A DNA stretch of 36,487 bases from Bacteroidales bacterium (GCA_016783885.1 JADHVR010000036.1:1-36487), one strand, 5' to 3'. Counted from the first letter of the stretch, positions 26,401 to 34,080 are shown. The notes: generated by a model from the sequence alone, not told the origin. Program-made: numbers and translations.

Positions 26401-28302
26401 TCATTTCCCTTTCAAATATTTATCCAAAAAATCACTGATCTTGCCATAGCCTTCAATCTCATTTTCTTTCTTCATAAATCCATGCCCTTCATCTTCAAAC
26501 AGAACATATTCTACTGGGACGCCGTTTGCCCTGACAGCTTCCACCATCTCATCCGATTCAACCTGCAGCACTCTCGGGTCGTTTGCGCCTTGCAGCACCA
26601 TCAGAGGTTTGGTAACGTTACCGCCATGAAATACAGGTGAAAAATTGTACAGTCTGACTGAGTCCTCAGTGAAGGGATTGCCCATTTCGGCATAAAGCGC
26701 CTCTCTGAACGATTCCCAGTAAGCCGGCATGGATTTCAGTGTTCTCAGCCAGTTGGTAACACCGAAAATGTTAACTCCAACATCAAACTCATCAGGTGTA
26801 AAAGCTAACGCCGCCATAACTATATAACCGCCATACGAACCGCCGATAATTCCGACTTTATCCATATCGATAACATCCGTTGATGCAAGAAAATCTTTTC
26901 CGGCAATACAATCTTTCAAGTCCACATCTCCATGCTTCTGGTCATCCATTTTATAAAATGTTTTGCCATATCCGCTGCTTCCCCTGTTGTTAACAGCGAG
27001 GATTGCATAATCATGATTCACCAGATACTGGATTAAAGCAAAATATGAAAGCCTTGCTTGCCCTCCCGGACCACCATGCACCCAGATAAGTGCAGGAACT
27101 TTATTTTCGGGAGTTGCACTATGAGGCTGGTAGTAAATAGCGGGGATTTCTAAACCATCAAAGGATTTATAACGGACTACTTTACCGGCAATTAAATCAT
27201 CAGCGTCTATCTCAGGATTTAATGTCAGAGTAAGTTGTTTAAGCTCTTTATTTTCAAAATTGTAAACATAAATATTGTTTGGAGAAGTTGAACCCCCAAC
27301 AGTTAAACGCATAAGTTTTTCACTCCTGGAAATTCTCACCGATTTAATGCTTCCGTCATCAAATTCCGGAAATTTAACTTTTTCGTTTGTTTTAAGATCA
27401 ATAACGTGAACCACGGTTTTTGCATCCTCGTTTACCCCGATCACGCGGTATTTTTCGTTATAAGAATTATAGGCATACCACACATTCCAGTTTGTTTCCC
27501 ATACTTTTTCCTTTTTACCTGATTCAAGGTCGTATTTTATCAGGTACTGAAATTCACTATCTTCGTTTGTAAGGAAATACAGGAATTTATCAGCCAGGTC
27601 GAAAAATTGAGGGCTGTATTGCGCATCGCCTTCATGTAGCGAAATATGCTTCAATTCTTTTGTTTCCCTGTCGTAAAGGTACATTTCATTGTTGCTGGTT
27701 GTAATGCTTTTCGTTAAAGCAAAAATCTTTTTGTTTTTAGAAATAGCGCTTACATAAAACCCTTCATCGTTCTGATAGATCATTTTGGGAGAGAAGGAAG
27801 CAATGTCCATTTCATACAAGTCAAAAAATTTCGGGTCTCTTTTGTTCGAGAGATAGAAAAAGCTTTTTTGATCCCTTGCCCATCCGAAGAAATTAGATTT
27901 GGCTTCTTCTTCGGGTGTGAGGTCTTTTACGCTGCCATTTTCCCGTAGTAAATAAATATGGTCGATCTCATTTCCTCCTTTATCACTCGAATACAGGATG
28001 CGGTTATCTTCCGGAAAATACGAGATGGCAAAGATGGATTCGCTTTCTGAATTTGTTAGTTGATGAGGTTCGGAACCATCCACAGGAAGTGCAAATAAAT
28101 TAAATATTCCCGTCTCATTGCCGGTAACAAGTAATTTCGTTTCGTCATACGAAAAGCTGCCACCATAAATTTCAAGATTCTTGTAAAATTGCTCAATGGT
28201 GTACTTTTTGACTGGCTTTGAGCTTTGTTTTTCTGATTTTTCACCCTGCTGGCTACAGGCTGCGATAATAACGCTTAAAATTACGATGCTGAATTTTTTC
28301 AT
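26401..28302 (-). CDS. S9 family prolyl oligopeptidase-like lipoprotein
   Basis: A 633-residue serine peptidase predicted to be anchored as a lipoprotein: the lipobox VIIAAC places the lipidated cysteine at C16. Residues about 35-370 form a beta-propeller of TolB/PD40-type blades (LLVTGNETGIFNLFALPVDG, ILYSSDKGGNEIDHIYLL). The C-terminal alpha/beta-hydrolase domain (about 380-633) has the nucleophile S489 in GGSYGGY, D575 in GANDPR and H607 in EDEGHGF. The WVHGGPGG oxyanion region is also present. The family trims peptides, often after proline, in the periplasm. It converges with the decayed repeat gene (23-base gap) and is apparently monocistronic. Confidence 0.95.
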   Translation of the reverse strand: MKKFSIVILSVIIAACSQQGEKSEKQSSKPVKKYTIEQFYKNLEIYGGSFSYDETKLLVTGNETGIFNLFALPVDGSEPHQLTNSESESIFAISYFPEDNRILYSSDKGGNEIDHIYLLRENGSVKDLTPEEEAKSNFFGWARDQKSFFYLSNKRDPKFFDLYEMDIASFSPKMIYQNDEGFYVSAISKNKKIFALTKSITTSNNEMYLYDRETKELKHISLHEGDAQYSPQFFDLADKFLYFLTNEDSEFQYLIKYDLESGKKEKVWETNWNVWYAYNSYNEKYRVIGVNEDAKTVVHVIDLKTNEKVKFPEFDDGSIKSVRISRSEKLMRLTVGGSTSPNNIYVYNFENKELKQLTLTLNPEIDADDLIAGKVVRYKSFDGLEIPAIYYQPHSATPENKVPALIWVHGGPGGQARLSYFALIQYLVNHDYAILAVNNRGSSGYGKTFYKMDDQKHGDVDLKDCIAGKDFLASTDVIDMDKVGIIGGSYGGYIVMAALAFTPDEFDVGVNIFGVTNWLRTLKSMPAYWESFREALYAEMGNPFTEDSVRLYNFSPVFHGGNVTKPLMVLQGANDPRVLQVESDEMVEAVRANGVPVEYVLFEDEGHGFMKKENEIEGYGKISDFLDKYLKGK

Positions 28303-28546
28303 AGTTTACAATGTTTTTTTTCATCTGTTTAAATTATTGTAACATGTTGACTATTTGCCACTCACATTTAATCATCCCCTTGTGTGTCTCAATACAAAAA
28401 ACATGAGTGTTTCATATATGACAAAGATATTTTAAATAAGTTACAAAAAGTAAATTGATTTTATCAATGTTGAGTTTAAATTAACATATTGCAGGATTGC
28501 ATAGATATTCATGCTGCATTCTTCGACCTTTCAGGACTCAACCGCT
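28303..28546. other. intergenic region upstream of the S9 peptidase
   Basis: I see no gene here. On the minus strand TATCTTTG (plus 28422-28429) is a possible -7 box for the peptidase gene, with a leader of about 120 bases; no TTG is properly spaced. The rest is AT-rich and leads into the hairpin repeat at 28547. Confidence 0.4.
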
Positions 28547-28601
28547 CATTCGTCTGACCAATGTCTCAGCGATGCCTTGCGCGCAGTGGTCTGATGAATA
28601 C
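28547..28601. repeat. 55-bp hairpin repeat, copy 1
   Basis: An imperfect inverted repeat: CATTCGTCTGACCA at the left and TGGTCTGATGAATAC at the right. It differs at about 6 of 55 positions from the copy at 29711-29765. It contains no frame or transposase and looks like a non-autonomous palindromic element. A collapsed version appears at 33789-33805. Confidence 0.7.
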
Positions 28602-28638
28602 AAAAAATATTAACTCACCCCCGGCCCCTCTCTTTTAA

Positions 28639-28875
28639 ATATTAATTGTTGTAGATAACAAGAACATGGGATATCTTCTGAAAGAGAACATGGAAGTCTT
28701 TAGAATTGATACTTTTAAATCAGAAACATTTGATTTGTGCCTGCTCGACATTATGATGCCAATAAAGGACGGTTTAACAGTAGCTACAGAAATAAGGAAA
28801 ATAGATAAGGATGATCCGAATCTCGAGATAATAAATATCCATGGTTACGGATATAAGCTGATTGTTAAAGAATGA
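28639..28875 (+). pseudogene. internally deleted OmpR-type response regulator
   Basis: The frame reads ILIVVDNKNMGYLLKENMEV, then FDLCLLDIMMPIKDGLTVAT and EIRKID, the receiver domain of an OmpR/PhoB-family regulator up to just after the phospho-acceptor aspartate. It then jumps directly to DDPNLEIINIHGYGYKLIVKE, the last strand of the winged-helix DNA-binding domain. Roughly 150 residues are missing in frame, and the receiver start is shortened. The usual acidic pocket EDD reads VDN. Translation could begin at the ATG at 28666 (69 residues), but neither domain would fold, so I call it a fossil. No partner kinase is nearby. Confidence 0.8.
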
Positions 28876-28953
28876 CAACAGCTATTCATAAACTTATTTT
28901 TATTATACGAAGCAAAAGCTTGCTATTCTTTGTAGGATTATCAACAGTTTTTA

Positions 28954-29445
28954 TTAATATAGTGCATACAAAACGATCATAGCGACCGGCATAAGCATAC
29001 CGTAGTAAAATATAAATCCGGCTGATCCTGGGTTAAAATTTTTATTCTTAACCATATCCCGAATATGGCCAAATCCGCATCCCCATAAGTAGATGGAATT
29101 AACAATGATGGTAGCCAGCCAGAATAAACCAGTATACCAGGTACAAAGAATACCTAGAACTCCCATGGCCACTCCAGCTAAACCCACTTCATACTGAAAC
29201 GGGCTTCCTTTTTCCCAACCAATAAATTCTGCAATTTTGTCTCCGTAGAAGAGATGCCCAAACCCGAAAAAAACCATCTGATAACCGAGACCAATAACCA
29301 GTAAATTTGATAATAGATACTTATTCCAATCCTGTGCATTACCTGTATTAATATCTACAATCGTAAATATTACAACACAAATCAAAGGAACATATATTCC
29401 GTAGAACATTACGAGTTTCTTTAGAAAGTTTAAGATTTTTTTCAC
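28954..29445 (-). CDS. small integral membrane protein, DUF6790-like
   Basis: A 163-residue inner-membrane protein with about four or five hydrophobic helices. Recognisable stretches are VPLICVVIFTIV, LVIGLGYQMVFFGFGHLFYG, FQYEVGLAGVAMGVLGILCT and IIVNSIYLWGCGFGHIRDM. The GFGH motif occurs twice, and a conserved-looking IGWEKGSPFQYEVG loop lies between. From memory it matches the DUF6790 family, whose function is unknown. It stands alone between two copies of a hairpin repeat. A -7-like TATCTTTG lies upstream on its strand (plus 29481-29488). Confidence 0.8.
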   Translation of the reverse strand: MKKILNFLKKLVMFYGIYVPLICVVIFTIVDINTGNAQDWNKYLLSNLLVIGLGYQMVFFGFGHLFYGDKIAEFIGWEKGSPFQYEVGLAGVAMGVLGILCTWYTGLFWLATIIVNSIYLWGCGFGHIRDMVKNKNFNPGSAGFIFYYGMLMPVAMIVLYALY

Positions 29446-29488
29446 ACGAAAATATTTAATTAATTGTAACTAATCAGTGCCAAAGATA

Positions 29489-29710
29489 AGATAAAATTAC
29501 CAATTTTTTTAAAAAATCACTGCTTTCAACAATATTTAAAACAAAGCCTGTCAAAATATGAAACGCCCAAAAACAGCAGTAACAATTCCATTCCTCACCT
29601 GCTCTTTCGTCTGACCTGCCCGTGCGAAAAGACCTTCCAGAGTTTAAAGCAAGGGAATTTCAGGGCAGAATCCCGAAAATTTTCGGGATGGAAGAGTCTG
29701 AAGCAAGGTA
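29489..29710. other. intergenic region with palindromic debris
   Basis: No gene is seen. It holds a perfect 20-base palindrome, ATCCCGAAAATTTTCGGGAT (29670-29689), and a partial copy of the hairpin-repeat edge near 29604-29620 (CTCTTTCGTCTGACCT). These look like remnants of mobile palindromes. Confidence 0.45.
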
Positions 29711-29765
29711 CATTCGTCTGACCACTGTCTCAGTGATGACTTGCACGAAGTGGTCTGACGAATAC
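29711..29765. repeat. 55-bp hairpin repeat, copy 2
   Basis: The second copy of the element at 28547-28601, with arms ATTCGTCTGACCAC and GTGGTCTGACGAAT that pair with a single mismatch. Its right end runs into the duplicated upstream block that starts at 29756. Confidence 0.7.
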
Positions 29766-29932
29766 GCAAAATAAGAAAAATTAAATTGTTTCCTTATTAA
29801 ATTTTAATTTCCTCTGTCCGAAGACTTTATCTACAAAAAATACGTAATTTTCCGCAGTAATTTTACGTATTTTTCCGCATAAAAATTGGGTATTTTCCCT
29901 GATTTTTATTCCTTTTCATCTTCTTATATTTG
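29756..29932 (+). promoter_or_regulatory. duplicated upstream block, copy 1, with three 23-bp-phased boxes
   Basis: Bases 29756-29919 are repeated at 33796-33958 with about four substitutions and one indel by eye. Inside are three 16-base boxes at 29841 (TACGTAATTTTCCGCA), 29864 (TACGTATTTTTCCGCA) and 29887 (TGGGTATTTTCCCTGA), exactly 23 bases apart. A -7-like TATATTTG follows at 29925-29932, 22 bases after the last box. The first two boxes also contribute TACGTA arms to a 12-bp hairpin. Phased boxes just upstream of the promoter suggest an activator array; the leader to the ATG at 30213 would be about 270 bases and contains a fossil coding piece. Confidence 0.55.
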
Positions 29933-29976
29933 AGGCTTGATTTGAAATGAAACAAATTTAAAAGCATACCGTATAA

Positions 29977-30099
29977 AAAAATTTAAACAAGATCACTCTT
30001 AAAAATCACGGAAATTACATTATTAAAGTTGTAACAAATGGAAATGTTATGATAAAAAAGTTATCGTCAATTAATTTTTTAATTTTTTTAATTATATAA
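29977..30099 (+). pseudogene. fossil T9SS C-terminal sorting tail
   Basis: The frame contains NKITLKNHGNYIIKVVTNGN, then VMIKKLSSIN and a few further codons to a stop at 30097-30099. It corresponds to NKITLNKSGNYVVKVLSEKS, near the end of the 30213 gene product. Seventeen bases (AACAAGATCACTCTTAA at 29986) are identical to 33240-33256. No start codon or N-terminal part exists. It is the tail of a lost T9SS gene, left between a promoter-like block and the present gene. Confidence 0.75.
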
Positions 30100-30113
30100 A
30101 ACCATAGAGTAGC

Positions 30114-30131
30114 ACCCCGAAAATTCGGGGT
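30114..30131. repeat. short GC-rich palindrome
   Basis: ACCCCGAAAATTCGGGGT has 8-base arms and an AA centre. It sits in the leader of the large LamG gene and resembles the palindrome at 29670-29689. No function can be read from it. Confidence 0.5.
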
Positions 30132-30212
30132 TACAAACAAAAAACTAACATTCCTTCAATATCTTCCCCGCTAACTGTGGGGGAGAAAAAGAGGGACAAA
30201 AACAGTAATATT

Positions 30213-33200
30213 ATGAAAAATTCAGCAAAAGTTTTATTAGCGTTATTAATTTTAAATTTCGGGATTTTTACAATCCTAATAGCACAAAACAACTGCCTTG
30301 ATTTTGACGGGACGGATGATTATGTAAATTGCGGTAATGATGGAAGTTTGAATATTATAAGCTATGACATAACACTTGAGGCATGGATAAATCCTGTTCT
30401 TTACGGTACAGGAACAGACCATAATGGAGCAAACTGGACACCTGTAAATGGTTCTGTAATTTCAGGTAATCATTATAATATTGGAACATTTACAATTACT
30501 GCAGGTTATACAGTTTATATTACTGCTTATTCCGGAGGAAGTAACGGCTGGCTTGAAGTACATGCAAATACTATTAATATAAATGGTACATTAAATGGAA
30601 ATAGCAGAGGTTATCCCGGTGGGGCAGGAGCACCAGCAATACCTTATACAGGAAATCCAGGTTCACCTGGTACAGGAGATGGTGGTAGCACAAATATAGC
30701 AGATGGTGCAGGACAAGGCATAAATTACAGAGGTGGTGGTGGCGGTGGCTATGGAGGAGTTGGAGGGGATGGAGGAGGCTATTCAGGAGGAGGAGCTGGA
30801 GGGTATTCTTATGGTACAAGTAGTACTTATGATAAAAAAATTGGAGCCGGAGGAGCTGGAGGAGGCAACTGGGAGGGATTTGGTTGTGGAGGCAACGGTG
30901 GAACAGGGGGCTCACTTATATTGCTTGATGCAAATACAATTAATATATCAAATACTATTAGTGTAAATGGAACAGATGGTTCAGATGGTGTTTGGGATGA
31001 ATGCAAAGCTACTTCCGGTGGCGGTGGCGGTGCTGGTGGTACAATAATTATAAATGCAGGAACATTATCAGGTTCAGGCAATCTTTATGCTCAAGGAGGA
31101 GATGGAGGGAAAGGGGGAGACAAATTAATTGAAGGAGAATGTCCTGAGGATATTGGTGGAGATGGTGGCGGTGGCGGTGCTGGTGGTAGAATAAAAATAT
31201 GGTATAATTCTTCCACTTTTTCTGGCAGTAATTATCAAACAGGTGGTTCTGGCGGGACAGGAGGAAACGGTTTAGGTTATAATGGATTTCCAGGTTTAGA
31301 TGGAAATCCAGGCACTTATAATTCAACTACATCCCGTCATCTGAGAGCAATAATAGGAAAAGATAGAGCATCGTATTGCTTAATGCTTAGTGATAATGCA
31401 GATATAATAGGATATATTAACAATACTACTGTATCATGTAATATAACAACAAATGAATGGCAACATATAGCTTTTGTTTATAATGGAGTAAATGAAATAA
31501 TTTATGTAAACGGAATAGAAAAAAGCAGTATTGCAAAAACAGGTAATATTATAACAAGTGCAGAAAATTTTCAGATGAGTGATGATACAGAAGCTTTCAA
31601 AGGCTTAATAGATGAAGTTAGGATTTGGAATGATGCTCGCACCCAGACAGAGATACGAGATTGGATGTACAAGACCGAGGGTTTAAATAACGAAGGCAAC
31701 CTGGTTTCTGTCTGGCATTTAAATGAAAGCAGTGTGGGACCGAATAGCGCCATAGATTCCAAAGGCAGTAACAACGGCACACCCACAAATATGACAAACG
31801 ATGATTGTGTAACAAGCACTGCTCCCATTCCTTATTATACTGCTCAAGACGGTAACTGGAACATAAATGCCACCTGGGCAAGCGGACAGAATGCACCAAC
31901 TAATGACTGGGCAAATGTTTCAATCGGGCATACGGTAACCGTAAACTCAAACGAAGGTGCAGAAGATGTTACCATTACTTCATCGGGGGCAATGACAATC
32001 AATACCGGCAACATATTGAACGTTACAGGTGATTTCATCATTGAATCTGATGCTACCGGCACAGGCTCGCTTATTCATAATACCGCCGGAGTTAATGCCA
32101 CAGTTGAGCAATATCTAACATCAGAACGCTGGCATTTGGTATCACCACCCATATCAGATGCTACTATAAATGTTTATTTTGATATATACCTGAAGGAATG
32201 GAATGAACCTGACAGTACATGGACATATCTTGTAAATCCGACAACATCACCGATGAACGAAACCCAGGGATACGCAGCCTGGTCATCTGATATATATACA
32301 GGAACAACAACAGTTAGTTATTCAGGTGCATTGAACACAGGAGACAAAATCCCGACAATAAGTTATACAGTCAGTGCAACACATGCAGGAAAAGGCTGGA
32401 ACCTGATAGGCAATCCGTATCCCTGTGCATTGGATTGGAATACAAACTGGAGCATAACAGATTTGAGCGGCTGGGCAGTAGTGTATGATAACGGAACATA
32501 CAGAGGGTGGCATACAGATGGGACATCATACAATGGCAAGCCCAATGGAATTATCCCCTCAACTCAGGGATTCTGGATACGTGCATTAAACACAAGTGCA
32601 AGTCTCACAATTCCTGCATCAGAAAGGGTACACAACAGCCAGGTGTTTTATAAAGAAGGACAGGAGACCATTTATCCTGAAGTAAGGATAAAAGCAGAAA
32701 GTAATGGTTATACAGATGAAGCCGTAGTTATCTTCCATCCTGAATGTACTGCCGGTTTCGATGGTTACTATGACCTTTCGAAATTCTGGAATATAAAAGA
32801 AGCTCCACAATTATACAGCATTACTGAAGAAGAATATTACGCTGTAAACTTCTTGCATGAAAATTACCATGAAGTTGTGATCCCAATAGGATTTAAAGCA
32901 GGGCAGCCCGGCATTTTTATAATAACAGCTACATCAATTGCTAATTTCAGTGAAGATATCAATATCTATCTTGAAGATAAAAAGAACGGTGATTTTGTAA
33001 AGCTATATAAGAATACTCAATATGAATTCGGATATAATCCTGAAGAAAACGACCACAGGTTTAACCTTCACTTCACTGAAATCAACTATGGCATTGAAGA
33101 TAATATACAGAGTGTTTTCAATATTTATTCCTATAATGATGTTGTTTATATCCAAAACCCGGAAAACATCCGCGGTGATATTTTCATCTACAACCTGATG

Positions 33201-33329
33201 GGACAGGAAGTTGCAAACGCACCGATCAACAGCGCATTGAACAAGATCACTCTTAATAAGAGTGGAAATTATGTAGTAAAAGTGCTGAGTGAAAAAAGTG
33301 TGGTAACCAGAAAAGTATTTATAAAATAA
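30213..33329 (+). CDS. giant T9SS protein: LamG domain split by a glycine-rich insert
   Basis: From the ATG at 30213 (a GTG at 30177 is in frame but puts charged residues before the signal) it has 1038 residues. The signal peptide is about 1-25 (ending FTILIAQ). A LamG/concanavalin-like domain starts at about 27 (NCLDFDGTDDYVNCG ... ITLEAWINP). It is interrupted at about 62-377 by a block containing WLEVHANTININGTLNG and long glycine-rich runs. It resumes with RAIIGKDRASYCLML, NEWQHIAFVYNG and LIDEVRIWNDARTQTEIRDW. From about 540 it has the C-terminal half shared with three other proteins here (RWHLVSPPISD, GWNLIGNPYPCALDW, EAPQLYSITEEE). It ends in a T9SS sorting domain (YSYNDVVYIQNP to TRKVFIK). 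A surface lectin-like or adhesive role is inferred. Confidence 0.88.
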   Translation: MKNSAKVLLALLILNFGIFTILIAQNNCLDFDGTDDYVNCGNDGSLNIISYDITLEAWINPVLYGTGTDHNGANWTPVNGSVISGNHYNIGTFTITAGYTVYITAYSGGSNGWLEVHANTININGTLNGNSRGYPGGAGAPAIPYTGNPGSPGTGDGGSTNIADGAGQGINYRGGGGGGYGGVGGDGGGYSGGGAGGYSYGTSSTYDKKIGAGGAGGGNWEGFGCGGNGGTGGSLILLDANTINISNTISVNGTDGSDGVWDECKATSGGGGGAGGTIIINAGTLSGSGNLYAQGGDGGKGGDKLIEGECPEDIGGDGGGGGAGGRIKIWYNSSTFSGSNYQTGGSGGTGGNGLGYNGFPGLDGNPGTYNSTTSRHLRAIIGKDRASYCLMLSDNADIIGYINNTTVSCNITTNEWQHIAFVYNGVNEIIYVNGIEKSSIAKTGNIITSAENFQMSDDTEAFKGLIDEVRIWNDARTQTEIRDWMYKTEGLNNEGNLVSVWHLNESSVGPNSAIDSKGSNNGTPTNMTNDDCVTSTAPIPYYTAQDGNWNINATWASGQNAPTNDWANVSIGHTVTVNSNEGAEDVTITSSGAMTINTGNILNVTGDFIIESDATGTGSLIHNTAGVNATVEQYLTSERWHLVSPPISDATINVYFDIYLKEWNEPDSTWTYLVNPTTSPMNETQGYAAWSSDIYTGTTTVSYSGALNTGDKIPTISYTVSATHAGKGWNLIGNPYPCALDWNTNWSITDLSGWAVVYDNGTYRGWHTDGTSYNGKPNGIIPSTQGFWIRALNTSASLTIPASERVHNSQVFYKEGQETIYPEVRIKAESNGYTDEAVVIFHPECTAGFDGYYDLSKFWNIKEAPQLYSITEEEYYAVNFLHENYHEVVIPIGFKAGQPGIFIITATSIANFSEDINIYLEDKKNGDFVKLYKNTQYEFGYNPEENDHRFNLHFTEINYGIEDNIQSVFNIYSYNDVVYIQNPENIRGDIFIYNLMGQEVANAPINSALNKITLNKSGNYVVKVLSEKSVVTRKVFIK

Positions 33330-33345
33330 ATTCCCCAACTCTTAT

Positions 33346-33413
33346 CCCCCTCCCGATGACTATCGTGATTGAGGGGGTGCAGGGCCTGCCTGCCGAAACG
33401 CAGTACAGGCAGG
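33346..33413 (+). terminator. two GC-rich hairpins after the LamG gene
   Basis: CCCCCTC (33346-33352) pairs with GAGGGGG (33371-33377), with an inner CGATGACTATCG. CCTGCCT (33385-33391) pairs with AGGCAGG (33407-33413). They start 17 bases after the stop codon. A termination or 3'-end role is likely, but neither has a clean T run. Confidence 0.5.
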
Positions 33414-33459
33414 GGAGGTTAATTAACTTAATTTGTAAAAAATTAAAAAATATACAGAT

Positions 33460-33690
33460 ATGAAAAAAGTAATAAAATTATTAGTCGTTACAGCGTTTTT
33501 TCTGACAGCCCCGTTATTTATGATGGCACAAAATCCTCCACATCCTAATGGCGGAAGCGCTCCGGGTAGTGGCAATACGCCTGTTGGCGGAGGCGCACCA
33601 ATTGGCGGAGGATTAATAATTATGCTGGCTCTTGGAATGGGCTATGGAGCAAGGAAAATCTATGATGCACGCAGAAAAGTATTAGACTAA
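33460..33690 (+). CDS. 76-residue exported peptide with C-terminal anchor-like signal
   Basis: A very small exported protein. The signal peptide spans about 1-24 (ending LFMMAQ). A proline/glycine-rich linker (NPPHPNGGSAPGSGNTPVGG) leads to GAPIGGG, a short hydrophobic helix (LIIMLALGMGYGA) and a basic tail (RKIYDARRKVLD). A Gly/Pro motif, hydrophobic segment and Arg/Lys cluster together resemble the C-terminal sorting signals of small Bacteroidota proteins (PID-CTERM-like, itself similar to PEP-CTERM); here the motif reads PIG instead of PID. It is mostly signal and anchor with almost no mature domain. It lies 130 bases after the LamG gene and is followed by hairpins. No processing enzyme gene is in the window. 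Confidence 0.75.
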   Translation: MKKVIKLLVVTAFFLTAPLFMMAQNPPHPNGGSAPGSGNTPVGGGAPIGGGLIIMLALGMGYGARKIYDARRKVLD

Positions 33691-33711
33691 GGTACGGCGT
33701 TCGACCCGGCT

Positions 33712-33780
33712 CTTTCGGATTTATGCGCATGAATCAGGGATGGCTAATCCGAAAGTTGATATGATAGGATTTGTAATCCT
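33712..33780 (+). terminator. inverted repeats after the small exported peptide
   Basis: CTTTCGGATT (33712-33721) pairs perfectly with AATCCGAAAG (33746-33755) over a 24-base loop. AGGATT (33766-33771) pairs with AATCCT (33775-33780) over TGT. They separate the small gene from the next duplicated upstream block and could end its transcript. Confidence 0.45.
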
Positions 33781-33795
33781 TTCCGCTCATTCATT

Positions 33796-33999
33796 TGACG
33801 AATACGCAAAATAAGAAAAATTAAATTGTTTCCTTATTAAATTTTAATTTCCTCTGTCCGAAGACTTTATCTAAAAAAATACATAATTTCCCGCAGTAAT
33901 TTTACGTATTTTCCCGCATAAAAATTGGGTATTTTCCCTGATTTTTATTCCATTTCATGTATTTAAATTTGCTTTTTCTATTTAATGTATTTAAATTTG
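33796..33999 (+). promoter_or_regulatory. duplicated upstream block, copy 2, with phased boxes and tandem -7 boxes
   Basis: This is the counterpart of 29756-29919. The three boxes are at 33880 (TACATAATTTCCCGCA), 33903 (TACGTATTTTCCCGCA) and 33926 (TGGGTATTTTCCCTGA), again 23 bases apart. TAAATTTG (33964-33971) stands at the same distance from the boxes as the -7 box of copy 1, although the sequence identity ends at 33958. The word ATGTATTTAAATTTG (33957-33971) is repeated at 33985-33999, giving a second -7-like box 28 bases downstream. The ATG of the GLUG protein follows at 34081. A collapsed hairpin repeat (33789-33805) sits at the left edge. Confidence 0.55.
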
Positions 34000-34080
34000 T
34001 ATCGGGAACTAAAATAATAAGTTAATGTACTGGATTCTTAATTTTCTTGGTGAACCTTTTTATAATAAAAACTAATTATC

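Noticed and set aside
29841..29902. 23-bp phased boxes considered as iterons or an attachment site
   Set aside because: There is no replication or integrase gene nearby, and the boxes sit just ahead of -7-like elements in both copies, which fits promoter regulation better.
30574..31326. Long open frames antisense to the glycine-rich block
   Set aside because: Antisense of GGN-rich coding DNA is stop-poor, so these frames (rich in P, L and H) are expected by-products of the glycine-rich sequence.
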